From: Rhizobium sp. 007
Lineage (GTDB): Bacteria > Pseudomonadota > Alphaproteobacteria > Rhizobiales > Rhizobiaceae
Length of the DNA: 64,000 nucleotides
NCBI RefSeq assembly: GCF_015353075.1
Contig: NZ_CP064188.1
Coordinates: 62,001-126,000, forward strand
Direction: 5' to 3'
The notes under the pieces are model-generated. The model did no database searches. It was given only the letters and a program-made list of their open reading frames with translations, and was not told where the DNA came from. The position numbers and the translations under genes are program-made. Below, in pieces: positions 1-7,884 of the stretch; within the stretch, counting starts at the first letter, position 1; every line of letters begins with the position of its first letter.

Positions 1-352
1 AGCGGATATTCCGTCTCTTTCCGAGGTCTTCGCGTCCGTAGAGCGTGCGGGTCTAATTGTCACTGACGTCGAAATCCTGCGCCTGCACTATGCGGATACC
101 CTCCGCCACTGGCGTGAGCGCTTCATGACTAACCGTCAGCGCATTGCGGCGCTCTATGATGAACGGTTCTGTCGCATGTGGGAATTCTATCTCGTTCTGT
201 GCGAGATCGGCTTTCGCTTTCGCTCGATGATGGTGTTTCAGATTCAGCTTGCCAAGCGGGCAGACGCCGTCCCGTTCACCCGTGACTACATGGTGAACTG
301 GGAGCAGGCCCATAGGATGATGGCAAACTCTGGTGTACGGGCTGCGGAATGA
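1..352 (+). CDS. cfa: Cyclopropane-fatty-acyl-phospholipid synthase, C-terminal part
   Basis: This is the 3' end of a gene that starts before the window; the reading frame is open from base 2 to the TGA at 350-352. The enzyme family methylenates unsaturated acyl chains of membrane phospholipids using S-adenosylmethionine. The visible residues include LHYADTLRHWRERF, YDERFCRMWEFYL and MVFQIQLAKR, which match the conserved C-terminal region of Cfa proteins, with the Tyr/Glu-rich helix and the QIQLAK segment. The SAM-binding N-terminal part lies outside. The C-terminus looks intact, so I read this as a functional gene cut only by the window edge. Confidence 0.9.
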   Translation, partial: ADIPSLSEVFASVERAGLIVTDVEILRLHYADTLRHWRERFMTNRQRIAALYDERFCRMWEFYLVLCEIGFRFRSMMVFQIQLAKRADAVPFTRDYMVNWEQAHRMMANSGVRAAE

Positions 353-373
353 GGTAGCACCACCAACAAGCAC

Positions 374-697
374 GTGGACCTGAGATCGCCGGTAGCCCGA
401 GCGCTAAACAGAAGCAAATCTGCGCGCCGGCGTGCACACACAGACCGGCACCTGGTCACGATTTTGCTGCCGCAGTCGATCGTTGGCCGCCCCACGATCA
501 GGATGATGGAGAGCCGGGAGGTAGTTCCCTTCGACGTCGCCGACCAGATCGCGTTCGCTGGCAAACTCACATCCGGCGCGTTGGTAGCCAGCCATCTCAG
601 TGGCGGGCTGTCGCGCGCCACGAACTTTCACATGGAGATCATCCGCGAGCGCGACGAACGCCCCACCTTTCCTTTTGTGATCGAGGCCGCGGGATAA
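374..697 (+). pseudogene. Remnant of a Gfo/Idh/MocA-type oxidoreductase
   Basis: The 107-residue frame has no recognisable start region. Its second half (from IVGRPTIRMMESREVVPFDV through SGGLSRATNFHMEI) resembles the C-terminal domain of Gfo/Idh/MocA NAD-dependent sugar dehydrogenases, where a GG-x-SRATNFH-x-EI stretch follows the substrate-binding sheet. The Rossmann N-terminal domain and the end of the C-terminal domain are absent. I infer a decayed fragment left by rearrangement next to cfa. Family recognition is from motif memory only. Confidence 0.4.
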
Positions 698-725
698 GCT
701 CCTTCATAGACAGGAGTGGAACGGG

Positions 726-986
726 ATGGTTGGAGATCGCGCTGATGCCATGCTTGAAGCCATGGATGAAGGCATGCATGAAGCCAGGCATGAGGGAAAA
801 TATCGTCGGATTGAGGTGATCGCCGGTCGGCACCAGCGACCGGTCGCTGTCGCGAGGCCAAATGGCTCAGGCAAAACGACCACTTCTGTCCGTGATCACC
901 GGTTGCTGCCGTCGAAGATTGTTCCCGTCGAAGTTCGATTACCGCTCCTAGACCGGAGGATTCATCGACCCCAGCGAATGCGATAA
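726..986 (+). pseudogene. Possible transposase (IS66 OrfA-like) N-terminal remnant
   Basis: An 86-residue frame holds YRRIEVIAGRHQRP near its middle. That resembles the N-terminus of IS66/IS3-group OrfA proteins in rhizobia (RRIEV-x-x-G-RRRR-W), which bind DNA through a following helix-turn-helix. The expected WS-EEKA-IVAES continuation is not in frame, so a frameshift or decay is likely. No terminal repeats could be found. This is weak evidence for a degraded insertion sequence. Confidence 0.22.
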
Positions 987-1045
987 ACAGCGCAATGGTT
1001 GAGGCGGCGCGGCAGCTCAAGAATCTGAATGAGCTGTATACATGT

Positions 1046-1073
1046 TCGCGGCCCGAAATGAGGGGGGCCGCGA
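1046..1073. terminator. Strong hairpin downstream of the epoxide hydrolase gene
   Basis: The arms TCGCGGCCC (1046-1054) and GGGCCGCGA (1065-1073) pair perfectly over 9 bp around a 10-nt loop. The hairpin begins 20 nt beyond the stop of the minus-strand epoxide hydrolase gene. There is no clear U-tract on either side, so it may be a weak terminator or an RNA-stabilising end. Confidence 0.5.
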
Positions 1074-1093
1074 TTACTACGTGTTAGCTGATA

Positions 1094-2431
1094 TTATCGG
1101 ACAGACTTGAACGCTGCACGCAACTCTTCGGCAAAGAGCCGGGGCTGCTCCCACGCAGCGAAGTGTCCACCTTTCGCTACCTGATTATAGTAGTACAAAG
1201 TCGGATACGCTTGCTTGCTCCAGCTCTCAGGTGCTTTGTAGATTTCCTTAGGAAAAACAGAAATGGCGACCGGTATCTTGATTTCTTTGGTCTTCTGCGC
1301 ATCGGCGCTGAAGTTGTTGTTGTTGTTTTCCCAATAGAAACGAGAGGATGACGCTCCGGTGTTCGTCAGCCAGTACAAAGTGATGTCATCGAGCATCTCG
1401 TCCTTGGACAGGACACGCTCAGGGACGCCATCACTGTCGCTCCACTGGGCAATTTTTTCATACATCCATGCGGCAAGACCCGCGGGCGAGTCTGACAGCG
1501 AGTAGCCAATGGTCTGCGGGCGGGTCACCATCATCGCACCGTACGCGGCATTGCGTCCAAAAAATGTGCTGAGCGACTGGAAGGCCTCGCGTTCTGGTGC
1601 CTCCAGGTCAGACGGAGCGGGGTCGCCGCTATTGATCGCTCTAATCAGTTCGCCTGGAACCGTCGCGGGCATATTGAGATGGACTGCACGCAAACCCTTT
1701 GGTGCCTGGCGAGCCAGCGCATCGGATACTACCGAGCCATGATCCCCACCCTGGGAAACGTAATGCTCATATCCGAGCCTTTTCATGAGGGTGTCCCAAG
1801 CCCGTGCAGTGCGATCAGGACCCCAGCCCAAATCCGTCGGCTTCCCAGAAAAGCCGTAGCCGGGGATGGAAGGGATGACAACATCAAATGCATCCTCGGC
1901 GCGGCCGCCGTAAGCTGTGGGATCGGTAAGAGGGCCGATGGACTTAATGAACTCGAATGTTGAACCCGGCCAGCCGTGAGTGAGAACCATGGGCAGGGCG
2001 TTGGGGTGACGGGAGCGAACATGGATGAACTGGATCTCGACCCCATCGATCGTTGTGATGAATTCCGGCAATGAATTAAGCTGCGCCTCGGCTTTACGCC
2101 AGTTGTACTCAGTGCCCCAATAGCGAACCAGTTCCTGAACTTGCGCCAGTTGAATGCCTTGTGAGGAATCATCGACGGTTTCCTTGTCCGGCCAGCGTGT
2201 CTCGGAAATGCGCTTGCGTAAATCATCGAGTTGGGATTGGGGGACGTAAATATGGAACGGACGGATACTCTCATCCGAGCTGGTGCTTTTTGCTGACGTG
2301 GCCGAAATGGCATCGGCGGCGATCGCCGGCAGGACGTATCCCGCAGGAACGAGCATGAGGGAGCCAACCGCAACTGCGATCAGGCGGCCAGCGAAATGCA
2401 CCCGAATAGAGGCGATTTCAGTTCTAGTCAT
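1094..2431 (-). CDS. Secreted EHN-domain epoxide hydrolase (alpha/beta hydrolase)
   Basis: The 445-residue protein belongs to the microsomal-type epoxide hydrolase family, which opens epoxides to diols through an Asp ester intermediate. A Sec-type signal peptide (about residues 1-38, ending near IAADA) is followed by the EHN domain (about 55-165) and the alpha/beta-hydrolase core. HGWPG (152-156) supplies the oxyanion hole. The nucleophile is D230 in GGDHG; most relatives, including the paralogue at the right end of the window, have GGDWG. H423 in KGGHFAAWEQ is the likely catalytic base. I chose the ATG at 2431 because GGAG lies 7 nt upstream and the signal peptide begins there; a longer frame reaches 2536. 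Physiological substrate unknown. Confidence 0.88.
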   Translation of the reverse strand: MTRTEIASIRVHFAGRLIAVAVGSLMLVPAGYVLPAIAADAISATSAKSTSSDESIRPFHIYVPQSQLDDLRKRISETRWPDKETVDDSSQGIQLAQVQELVRYWGTEYNWRKAEAQLNSLPEFITTIDGVEIQFIHVRSRHPNALPMVLTHGWPGSTFEFIKSIGPLTDPTAYGGRAEDAFDVVIPSIPGYGFSGKPTDLGWGPDRTARAWDTLMKRLGYEHYVSQGGDHGSVVSDALARQAPKGLRAVHLNMPATVPGELIRAINSGDPAPSDLEAPEREAFQSLSTFFGRNAAYGAMMVTRPQTIGYSLSDSPAGLAAWMYEKIAQWSDSDGVPERVLSKDEMLDDITLYWLTNTGASSSRFYWENNNNNFSADAQKTKEIKIPVAISVFPKEIYKAPESWSKQAYPTLYYYNQVAKGGHFAAWEQPRLFAEELRAAFKSVR

Positions 2432-2864
2432 AAGATACTCTCCGTTGTTTTGCCTGTTGGTGACGGAGAGCAGGCTAGAGGGCGGACGTATCCAGCATGT
2501 TCTGAAAATTGCCGGAAGTGTATCAGAGCGTAGCATCGCGATCGTGAGCCCGCTCCACGCATCGGTCGTAAAAGCCTTTTTGTATCAGGTTCTTGACAGT
2601 ATGGTGAACACTGCGGTTCTGCCGGGGATCCGGATCACGCGACTGTAGGGCAAGGATCGACTTGTTTGCTTGATCGAATGTGCTCGCGAAGCGGGTTAAG
2701 AGCGATACGGCATCGCTGAGGCAAATCTTGTCCTGTCGTTCCAGACGTAATTTTTGGCGAAATGTGTTCTGGCAATGCCGAGCGGCGATAGCTGTCGTGT
2801 CTTGGATAGTGCCGACATGCGCAGGCAGCGCCACCGCTCCTTGCGCATCTTGCCGGATTAGTCG
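2432..2864. other. Intergenic stretch upstream of epoxide hydrolase
   Basis: No convincing gene was found. The stretch holds the promoter side of the minus-strand epoxide hydrolase, including the direct repeat at 2520-2535. The possible frames here have no recognisable motifs, and the base composition looks less coding-like than in the neighbouring genes. Confidence 0.4.
2520..2535 (+). promoter_or_regulatory. Direct-repeat box (GTATCA-N4-GTAGCA), possible response-regulator site
   Basis: GTATCA at 2520-2525 and GTAGCA at 2530-2535 are spaced exactly 10 bp apart. They lie 89-104 bp upstream of the epoxide hydrolase start. A near-identical box occurs at 5876-5891. One-turn direct repeats are the usual site layout of OmpR/PhoB-type regulators, and one is encoded at 7144. 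The assignment is inferred. Confidence 0.4.
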
Positions 2865-3023
2865 TTATTCTGACGGCACGACCAGGGTCTGGCCTCTCTG
2901 GACGATATAGGCGGCAAGCTCCGAGGCTTTGACAGTGCCTACATTTTGCGCCGAATGAGCAACGCCTGTCGGAATGAAGAGTGATTGACCTGCGGAAAGG
3001 GTGACCGGCTCGCGACCGTTCAT
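2865..3023 (-). pseudogene. C-terminal fragment of a cupin-domain protein
   Basis: The frame encodes 52 residues with GREPVTLSAGQSLFIPTGV, then AHSAQNVG and a tail with AYIVQRGQTL. This matches the second half of a small cupin barrel (G-x-SFFIP-x-GV-x-H), with the conserved His kept. The first half of the barrel and its metal-binding HxH are missing, and an in-frame stop lies just upstream of the ATG. AAGGA sits upstream of that ATG, so a short peptide could still be made, but it could not fold as a cupin. Probably a truncated remnant. Confidence 0.5.
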
Positions 3024-3083
3024 GACTGTGTCCTTTCAGGATACTTGTGGAGGTGATCGCGGGTGCGGCACTAGGGGATGCGC

Positions 3084-3851
3084 CTACTTGCTCTTTGCAC
3101 CAGCTTGCCGCGCCGCTGTTTCGATGACGTCGGCAACCTTCTCGGCCTGCGACGCGAACACGGCGTGGCTTGCCTTGATCTCGGTCACCACGCTGCCCGC
3201 GCGCTTAGCCATTTCGCGTTCCAGTTCAGGATTGATTGAGCGGTCTTCGGAAGCAACAATTGACCAGCTCTGCTTTGTCTTCCAAGCGGGATCCCCGATC
3301 TTGGCGGAAAAAGCTTCCTTCGAGGCGTAGACCTGCGATCTCGCCAGAAACGCTGCGTCGTCTTTCGGCAGGTCCGCGGCGAAGTCGTTCGCGAACGCGG
3401 CGGGGTCGAGATAGAGATATTTGCCATCCTTCGTTTCGCGAATATTCATGCCGCCGGCCGGCTTGGAGCTTGCAAGGCTGAGGAGGCTTTCGCCACTGTC
3501 CGGCTGGAAGGCCGCGACATACACGAGACCAGCGACAATGGGACTGTGGCCAGCTTCGGTGATCACCATGCCGCCATAGCTGTGACCGACGAGAAGCGTT
3601 GGGCCGTCCTGCAGGTCGAGCACCCGATTGGTTGCGGCGATATCGTCGGCAAGCGACGTGATCGGCTCCTGTACAATCGTGACATTGAAGCCTCGCTCGA
3701 CGAGGATATCAGATGCCTTGCGCCAGCCCGAACCATCGGCGAGCGCACCATGGACGATAACGATGTTTTTCACGTCGGCGGCCTGTGCCGCGAAGGCAAT
3801 CACGCTCGTGGCGAAGGCGAGTGCTAGGGTCGAGATGTAATGGCGGTTCAT
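3084..3851 (-). CDS. Secreted alpha/beta hydrolase
   Basis: The 255-residue protein has a signal peptide (about 1-24, ending AAQAA) and a compact alpha/beta-hydrolase fold of the methylesterase/salicylate-esterase-like type. VIVHGALADGSGW (about 32-43) forms the oxyanion region, GHSYGG (89-94) carries nucleophile S91, and H229 in KASHAVF is the likely catalytic His. An acidic residue in ASEDRSI can complete the triad. It lies 50 bp beyond the stop of dipZ on the same strand but is transcribed after it, so the two may be co-transcribed. Substrate not deducible. Confidence 0.85.
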   Translation of the reverse strand: MNRHYISTLALAFATSVIAFAAQAADVKNIVIVHGALADGSGWRKASDILVERGFNVTIVQEPITSLADDIAATNRVLDLQDGPTLLVGHSYGGMVITEAGHSPIVAGLVYVAAFQPDSGESLLSLASSKPAGGMNIRETKDGKYLYLDPAAFANDFAADLPKDDAAFLARSQVYASKEAFSAKIGDPAWKTKQSWSIVASEDRSINPELEREMAKRAGSVVTEIKASHAVFASQAEKVADVIETAARQAGAKSK

Positions 3852-3901
3852 GGGTTTGACTCCTGTCTGTTGGGGGTGGTTTTGGTAGGGGAGATGAACT
3901 T

Positions 3902-5677
3902 TCAGCCGAAGGTGAAGGCGTAGGCTTCGACGCCTGGATCGAGGAAACGGATTTCGAACGTCCGTTCCTCCACGTCGCCGGACTGGCGGACGAGTTGGTA
4001 GAGCTTGGTGGACATCACCGTGCCCTGGCCGTCGGCGTTAGTATCTGCGCCATGGTTGGGTCCGGGAGCCTTGCCGTCGATCGTCACCTGGAAGCGGACT
4101 GGCTTGCCGGCAGCACCGGGTCCGAGAACCAGATGCAGGTCGCGGGCGCTGAATCGGTAGACGATGCTACCATCCGGCTGGTTCAGGACGGCCTGCTCAG
4201 CGCCAACCGTCCAGGTTCCGGAGAGGCCCCATTCATTCAGGCCCGGTTCGTCGATAGAATAGGCGTTGGCGGCGCCGGCACGGAGGTTTTCCGGAGAGGC
4301 GAAGCTGGTGGCGCGTTTGTATCCGAGATAGGTTTCGCCCGAACGGACGTTCTTGAGGTCCGGGCTGGCCTCGGCTCCTTTGGCGTCCGGCGTCACTGGC
4401 GCAGTCGAGGGCATCTCGCTGCCGGCTTCGCGCAGAAGGTCCTGGATCGCCTGCTCGGTCTGGCGGTAGTTGCCTTCGCCGAAGTGGTGGTAGCGGATAT
4501 TGCCCTTTGCATCGATCAGATAATGCGCCGGCCAGTAGCTGTTCTCGAAGGCGCGCCAGATCTTGTAGTCGTTGTCGATCGCAACCGGATAGCCGATCTT
4601 AAAATCCTCGACCGCCTTTTTGACGTTATCGATCTTTTTCTCGAAAGCGAATTCGGGGGCGTGCACGCCGATCACGACCAGGCCCTGATCCTTATATTTT
4701 TCCGACCAGGCACGGACGTAAGGCACGGTGCGAATGCAGTTGATGCACGAGTAGGTCCAGAAATCGACGAGGACGACCTTGCCGCGCAGCTGTTCAGTCG
4801 TCAGCGGCGGCGAGTTCAACCACTCGACGGCGCCATTTAAAGACGGCGAACCACCTTCGATAGGCAGGCTGCTGCGAAACGGTTGATTCCTGTCAGCGAG
4901 GGCAGCCGTCGCGCCACGATCGGCAGCTTCTGAGGACGAGTTCGCCGCAGGCCTCTCGTGCAGTTGGTCAAGCACGGTCTGTTCGAAGGCGGCTGTGCTG
5001 GCATAGGAAAGCCGTGCCAGGAGGCCGGTATCGAGACCGAGCGCAATGACGGCAACGCCGGCCAGAACCGCGGCACCCAGCACCTGACGAATACGCTCGC
5101 TTACGCCGAGCGACCGCTTCATGCCGGCAAAGATCTTGCCCCCGACAAGAAGGGCAATGGCAAGCGATGTCGCGGCACCAGCGGCATAGCCGACGAGCAG
5201 GAAAGTCGTCTGGAGATTGGCGCCTTGCAATGCCGCACCCGTCAGCAGGAGGCCAAGGATCGGCCCAGCGCAGGGTGCCCAGAGCAGACCGGTCGCAATG
5301 CCGAGGATGAAGGAGCTTGCGGGAGTCGGTACGGAGCCGGGTTTGCCCGACGCGTTCAGCAGCCTGTTGCCGAAGTCGACGACCGGCAGGGTGATGACGC
5401 TTGCAACGCGTGGCGAAAGAAGGCTTACCCCGAAGACCGCAAGTATCAGAATTGCGGCGAAACGCCCGTATTCATTGGCATGGATCGCCCAACTTCCGCC
5501 GACCGCTGCAAGCGTCGCGACAAGTGCGAAAGTACCACTCATGCCGATCAGCATGGGCAGCGTGCTTCGGATAAAGGGCTGTCCTGCGCGGGCAAAGACG
5601 AAGGGGAGAATGGGAAGGATGCACGGGCTGAGTATGGTTAGCGCTCCTCCGAGATAGGCAATGATGAGAAGTGTCAT
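3902..5677 (-). CDS. dipZ: DipZ-type CcdA-thioredoxin fusion, periplasmic reductant transfer
   Basis: The 591-residue membrane protein passes electrons from the cytoplasm to periplasmic thiols. The N-terminal CcdA module (about 1-225, six membrane helices) has the two paired cysteines C19 (LSPCI) and C136 (WAPCAGP). A linker leads to a TlpA/AhpC-like thioredoxin domain (about 295-430) with C311-I-N-C314. A C-terminal beta domain typical of DipZ follows. I chose the ATG at 5677 because AAGGA lies 7 nt upstream and residue 1 begins the first helix; the frame stays open to 5836 without a good start. Lying between hydrolase genes, it may keep cysteines of exported proteins reduced or serve oxidative-stress repair (inference). 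Confidence 0.9.
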   Translation of the reverse strand: MTLLIIAYLGGALTILSPCILPILPFVFARAGQPFIRSTLPMLIGMSGTFALVATLAAVGGSWAIHANEYGRFAAILILAVFGVSLLSPRVASVITLPVVDFGNRLLNASGKPGSVPTPASSFILGIATGLLWAPCAGPILGLLLTGAALQGANLQTTFLLVGYAAGAATSLAIALLVGGKIFAGMKRSLGVSERIRQVLGAAVLAGVAVIALGLDTGLLARLSYASTAAFEQTVLDQLHERPAANSSSEAADRGATAALADRNQPFRSSLPIEGGSPSLNGAVEWLNSPPLTTEQLRGKVVLVDFWTYSCINCIRTVPYVRAWSEKYKDQGLVVIGVHAPEFAFEKKIDNVKKAVEDFKIGYPVAIDNDYKIWRAFENSYWPAHYLIDAKGNIRYHHFGEGNYRQTEQAIQDLLREAGSEMPSTAPVTPDAKGAEASPDLKNVRSGETYLGYKRATSFASPENLRAGAANAYSIDEPGLNEWGLSGTWTVGAEQAVLNQPDGSIVYRFSARDLHLVLGPGAAGKPVRFQVTIDGKAPGPNHGADTNADGQGTVMSTKLYQLVRQSGDVEERTFEIRFLDPGVEAYAFTFG

Positions 5678-5875
5678 CGTCGTTTCCTTGAAACCGGTTG
5701 GTCGGGTTCTGGACGGCGATGGGGCACGACCAGCAACGGGGCCAATCTGGTCGGCGCGACGTATCCCGGATGTGTCCGGCTTCCATAAGAAATGTACCGC
5801 AGTGTAGGGAACCGCCGGGCGACTACAGAGTGACACAAATCGTCGGCGGCCCGGGTTCGAGACGCAGGGCAGATT

Positions 5876-5891
5876 GTATCAGAACGTATCA
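5876..5891 (+). promoter_or_regulatory. Direct-repeat box (GTATCA-N4-GTATCA)
   Basis: Two perfect GTATCA repeats, at 5876-5881 and 5886-5891, are spaced 10 bp. They lie 109-124 bp upstream of the hydrolase start at 6000 and 199 bp upstream of divergent dipZ. The box resembles the one at 2520-2535 (TGTATCAGARCGTAKCA in common), suggesting a shared activator. Confidence 0.45.
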
Positions 5892-5999
5892 AGGCGGCCG
5901 GATGCTACATCTGCATTCGATTGCGGGCTTTGCGGGACACGTTGGGGATACATGCGGCCGGCTCTCTTCAGGTCACGATCAATCGAGATGGAGAGAACG

Positions 6000-7043
6000 A
6001 TGTCCCCTGAATTCAACCACCAGCGCCGCCGCTTCTTTGGTGTCGCCGCCATGGCCGTGGCCGCCGCCGAATTCGGCATGACCGCGATCGCAAACGCTCA
6101 GTCGTCCGCGGTATCCTTAGCAGCGGTCAAGCCAGGAAGGCATACTTCATTCGGAGCGCTGAAGCAGATTAAGGCAGGTGTGCTCGATGTCGGATATGCA
6201 GAAGCCGGTCCGGCAGATGGTCCCGTCGTCCTGCTTGTTCACGGCTGGCCCTACGACATCTACAGCTATGTCGATGTCGCACCGATCCTGGCCGATGCAG
6301 GCTACCGCGTCATCATTCCCTATCTGCGCGGTTATGGCACGACGCGCTTCCTTTCGCAGGAGACACCGCGAAACGGCCAGCAGGCGGCACTGGCGACCGA
6401 CATGATCGCCTTGATGGACGCACTCGGCATCGAAAAGGCGATCCTCGGCGGATATGACTGGGGTGCGCGCACCGTGAACATCATGGCGGCTCTCTGGCCG
6501 GAACGCTGCGAGGCAATGGTTTCCGTCAGTGGCTATCTCATCGGCAGCCAGGAAATCAACAAGAAGCCTTTGCCGCCGAAGGCGGAGCTGTCCTGGTGGT
6601 ACCAGTTCTACTTCGCCACCGAGCGCGGCCGGCTCGGCTATGCCGCCAACACGCACGAGTTTGCAAAGCTGATCTGGCAGACGGCCTCGCCAACCTGGGC
6701 CTTCGACGACGAGACCTTCAACCGTTCGGCAGGCGCGTTCGACAATCCAGACCATGTGGAAATTACCGTCCATAACTATCGCTGGCGGCTCGGTCTCGTA
6801 GAAGGCGAGCCGAAATACGATGCCTACGAGAAGCAGCTGGCGATGGGGCCGATGATCACGATCCCGACGATTACCATGGAAGGCGATGCCAACGCCGCGC
6901 CGCATCCGGAACCATCCTCCTATGCGAAGAGGTTCTCCGGAAAATACGAGCATCGAAATGTAACGGGCGGTGTCGGGCATAATCTGCCGCAGGAAGCGCC
7001 GCAGGCGTTCGCCCAAGCCATCCTTGATGTCGCCAAACCCTGA
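6000..7043 (+). CDS. Tat-exported alpha/beta hydrolase (epoxide hydrolase/haloalkane dehalogenase-like)
   Basis: The 347-residue protein starts with a twin-arginine signal (QRRRFFGVAAMAVAAA, about residues 8-23). In the hydrolase core, HGWPYD (81-86) forms the oxyanion region. D153 in GGYDWG is an Asp nucleophile, as in epoxide hydrolases and haloalkane dehalogenases. H327 in GVGHNLPQ is the general base. The ATG at 6000 has GGAG 6 nt upstream and gives the complete Tat signal; the frame is open further upstream to 5874. Divergent from dipZ and followed by a two-component pair, so it may be a regulon member. Export before or after cofactor-independent folding suggests a periplasmic or secreted detoxifying enzyme (inference). 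Confidence 0.85.
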   Translation: MSPEFNHQRRRFFGVAAMAVAAAEFGMTAIANAQSSAVSLAAVKPGRHTSFGALKQIKAGVLDVGYAEAGPADGPVVLLVHGWPYDIYSYVDVAPILADAGYRVIIPYLRGYGTTRFLSQETPRNGQQAALATDMIALMDALGIEKAILGGYDWGARTVNIMAALWPERCEAMVSVSGYLIGSQEINKKPLPPKAELSWWYQFYFATERGRLGYAANTHEFAKLIWQTASPTWAFDDETFNRSAGAFDNPDHVEITVHNYRWRLGLVEGEPKYDAYEKQLAMGPMITIPTITMEGDANAAPHPEPSSYAKRFSGKYEHRNVTGGVGHNLPQEAPQAFAQAILDVAKP

Positions 7044-7143
7044 CTGGTCAGGCTGCCGCGAAAAAACTCCTTTACTCGCGGCTGCCGACACGGACAAATA
7101 ACGGCTGCATAGCAGACAACCGATATTGTTTGAAAGACAAAAG

Positions 7144-7884
7144 ATGGAGCATGTCGACCACATCCTGATTGTCGATGATGATCGTGAAATTCGCGAACTG
7201 GTATCGAGCTATCTGAAGAAGAACGGTCTTCGCACGACGGTTGCCGCCGACGGCCGGCAGATGCGCAGGTTCCTCGAGACCAGCACGGTCGACCTGATCG
7301 TGCTCGACGTGATGATGCCGGGCGATGACGGGCTGGTCCTTTGCCGGGAACTGCGCGCCGGCAAGCACAAGGCGACGCCGGTCGTCATGTTGACGGCGCG
7401 CGACGACGAGATGGACCGGATCATCGGGCTTGAAATGGGGGCCGACGACTATCTTCCGAAGCCTTTCGCGGCGCGCGAGCTTCTTGCCCGCATCAAGGCG
7501 GTGCTGCGGCGCACGCGAATGTTGCCGCCCAACCTTCAGATCAGCGAGGCAGGACAGCTGCTGACTTTTGGCGAGTGGCGGCTCGACACGGTTGGCCGGC
7601 ATCTTCTTGACAGGGACGGCACGGAGATCGCGCTAAGTGGTGCCGAATACCGGTTGTTGCGGGTCTTCATCGATCATCCCCAACGCGTGCTCAACCGAGA
7701 TCAGATCCTGAACCTGACGCAGGGCCGCGATGCCGAGCTCTTCGACCGATCGATCGACCTTCTGGTCAGCCGTCTGCGCCAGCGGCTCGGCGACGACGCA
7801 CGCGAGCCGACTTACATCAAGACGGTGCGGGCTGAAGGCTATGTGTTCTCCGTACCAGTCGAGATTTCGGTGCCCAGGACATGA
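7144..7884 (+). CDS. OmpR-family response regulator
   Basis: The 246-residue protein has an intact receiver (about 6-120) with acidic pair D11/D12, phosphoacceptor D55 in LDVMMPG, and switch Lys K106 in DDYLPKPF. A winged-helix DNA-binding domain (about 145-240, ending IKTVRAEGYVF) follows. I chose the ATG at 7144; an in-frame TTG at 7126 adds six residues. It overlaps the following kinase gene by four bases (ATGA), so the pair is translationally coupled. Its likely targets include the neighbouring hydrolase promoters that carry 10-bp-spaced repeats (inference). Confidence 0.93.
   Translation: MEHVDHILIVDDDREIRELVSSYLKKNGLRTTVAADGRQMRRFLETSTVDLIVLDVMMPGDDGLVLCRELRAGKHKATPVVMLTARDDEMDRIIGLEMGADDYLPKPFAARELLARIKAVLRRTRMLPPNLQISEAGQLLTFGEWRLDTVGRHLLDRDGTEIALSGAEYRLLRVFIDHPQRVLNRDQILNLTQGRDAELFDRSIDLLVSRLRQRLGDDAREPTYIKTVRAEGYVFSVPVEISVPRT

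Noticed and set aside
3995..4840. Long plus-strand open frame of 281 codons opposite dipZ
   Set aside because: It is antisense to the thioredoxin and C-terminal domains of dipZ, which are clearly conserved, and the frame has no motifs of its own.
6147..7163. Minus-strand frame of 338 codons opposite the Tat hydrolase
   Set aside because: It is a high-GC shadow of the hydrolase frame, with Cys/Arg-rich content and no recognised domain.
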